Source: Lineus longissimus
Lineage: Eukaryota; Nemertea; Pilidiophora; Heteronemertea; Lineidae
Reading direction: 5' to 3'
Assembly: GCF_910592395.1 (NCBI RefSeq)
Contig: NC_088311.1
Location: 7,940,501-8,004,500, forward strand
DNA: 64,000 nt
The notes below the pieces were generated by a model. The model ran no database searches, was not told where the DNA came from, and saw only the letters and a list, made by a program, of their open reading frames with translations. Of the stretch, positions 63,811-64,000 are shown piece by piece; positions within the stretch are counted from its first letter, which is position 1; each line of letters starts with the position of its first letter. A program made the position numbers and the translations under genes.

Positions 63811-64000
63811 AAAACATGAAATTGAAAATTATTGAGTTGAGATTTGAGTGCTGAGAATCAACTATGACATTATTCATCACCTCAAAAAAAATCCACAGGT
63901 TTTTCTTCCTCACTCATGTGACATTTTAAGACCGTACCATCTCCAGAAAGAGCGGCAAGTGATTAGGACAAAGTCAAAGCCAAACAAAGGACCAAAGGGT

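Overview
The window is invertebrate animal genomic DNA. It is A+T-rich and dominated by introns, minisatellites, small inverted-repeat elements (MITEs) and tRNA-derived SINE pieces. No bacterial operon structure, CRISPR array, rRNA or intact transposase or reverse transcriptase was seen. The protein encoded resembles both fly dunce and vertebrate PDE4. That and the repeat style suggest a marine bilaterian, perhaps a mollusc or another lophotrochozoan; this assignment is an inference.

The one clearly identifiable gene is a minus-strand orthologue of cAMP-specific 3',5'-cyclic-nucleotide phosphodiesterase 4 (PDE4, dunce). It spans 61294 down to 13607. I traced 14 coding exons for a long isoform, each bounded by AG acceptor and GT donor sites with matching phases. 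They sum to 2253 nt, exactly 751 codons (750 residues plus stop). In transcript order they encode a long-form N-terminus (61294-61032), UCR1 (56411-56232 and 28165-28064), a linker (25798-25731), UCR2 (24714-24596, 24440-24347), a second linker (20918-20704), the catalytic domain (20358-20260, 20024-19860, 18789-18690, 18465-18311, 17710-17588 or 16384-16262, 14508-14326) and the end of the catalytic domain plus the C-terminal tail (13993-13607). All metal ligands, the catalytic His and the purine-selective Gln and Phe are present.

The most striking feature is a duplicated catalytic exon. Two 123-nt, phase 0-0, 41-codon exons at 17710-17588 and 16384-16262 encode the same part of the domain. 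They are 33/41 identical in protein but only 84/123 identical in DNA, with many synonymous changes, so both look selected and probably mutually exclusive. Their differences fall in the segment that in mammalian PDE4 is the ERK docking motif (KIM): one copy has the Leu triplet, the other has V-N-L. The alternative splice may therefore switch kinase control of the enzyme. Two candidate intronic first exons (38056-37962 and 29880-29783) could make isoforms lacking the first half of UCR1.

Layout: 1-2923 is flank or intron with one weak plus-strand coding-like stretch. 2924-3119 is a probable first coding exon of an unidentified minus-strand gene running off the left edge. 3120-13600 is intergenic, with a 1.8-kb 33-bp minisatellite and MITEs. 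13607-28165 is the compact 3' part of PDE4. 28166-56231 is a single 28-kb intron splitting UCR1, holding repeats, SINE heads, CRE palindromes and the candidate alternative first exons. 56232-61294 holds the two 5' exons. 61295-64000 is upstream flank with a MITE, a three-copy repeat and a SINE head.
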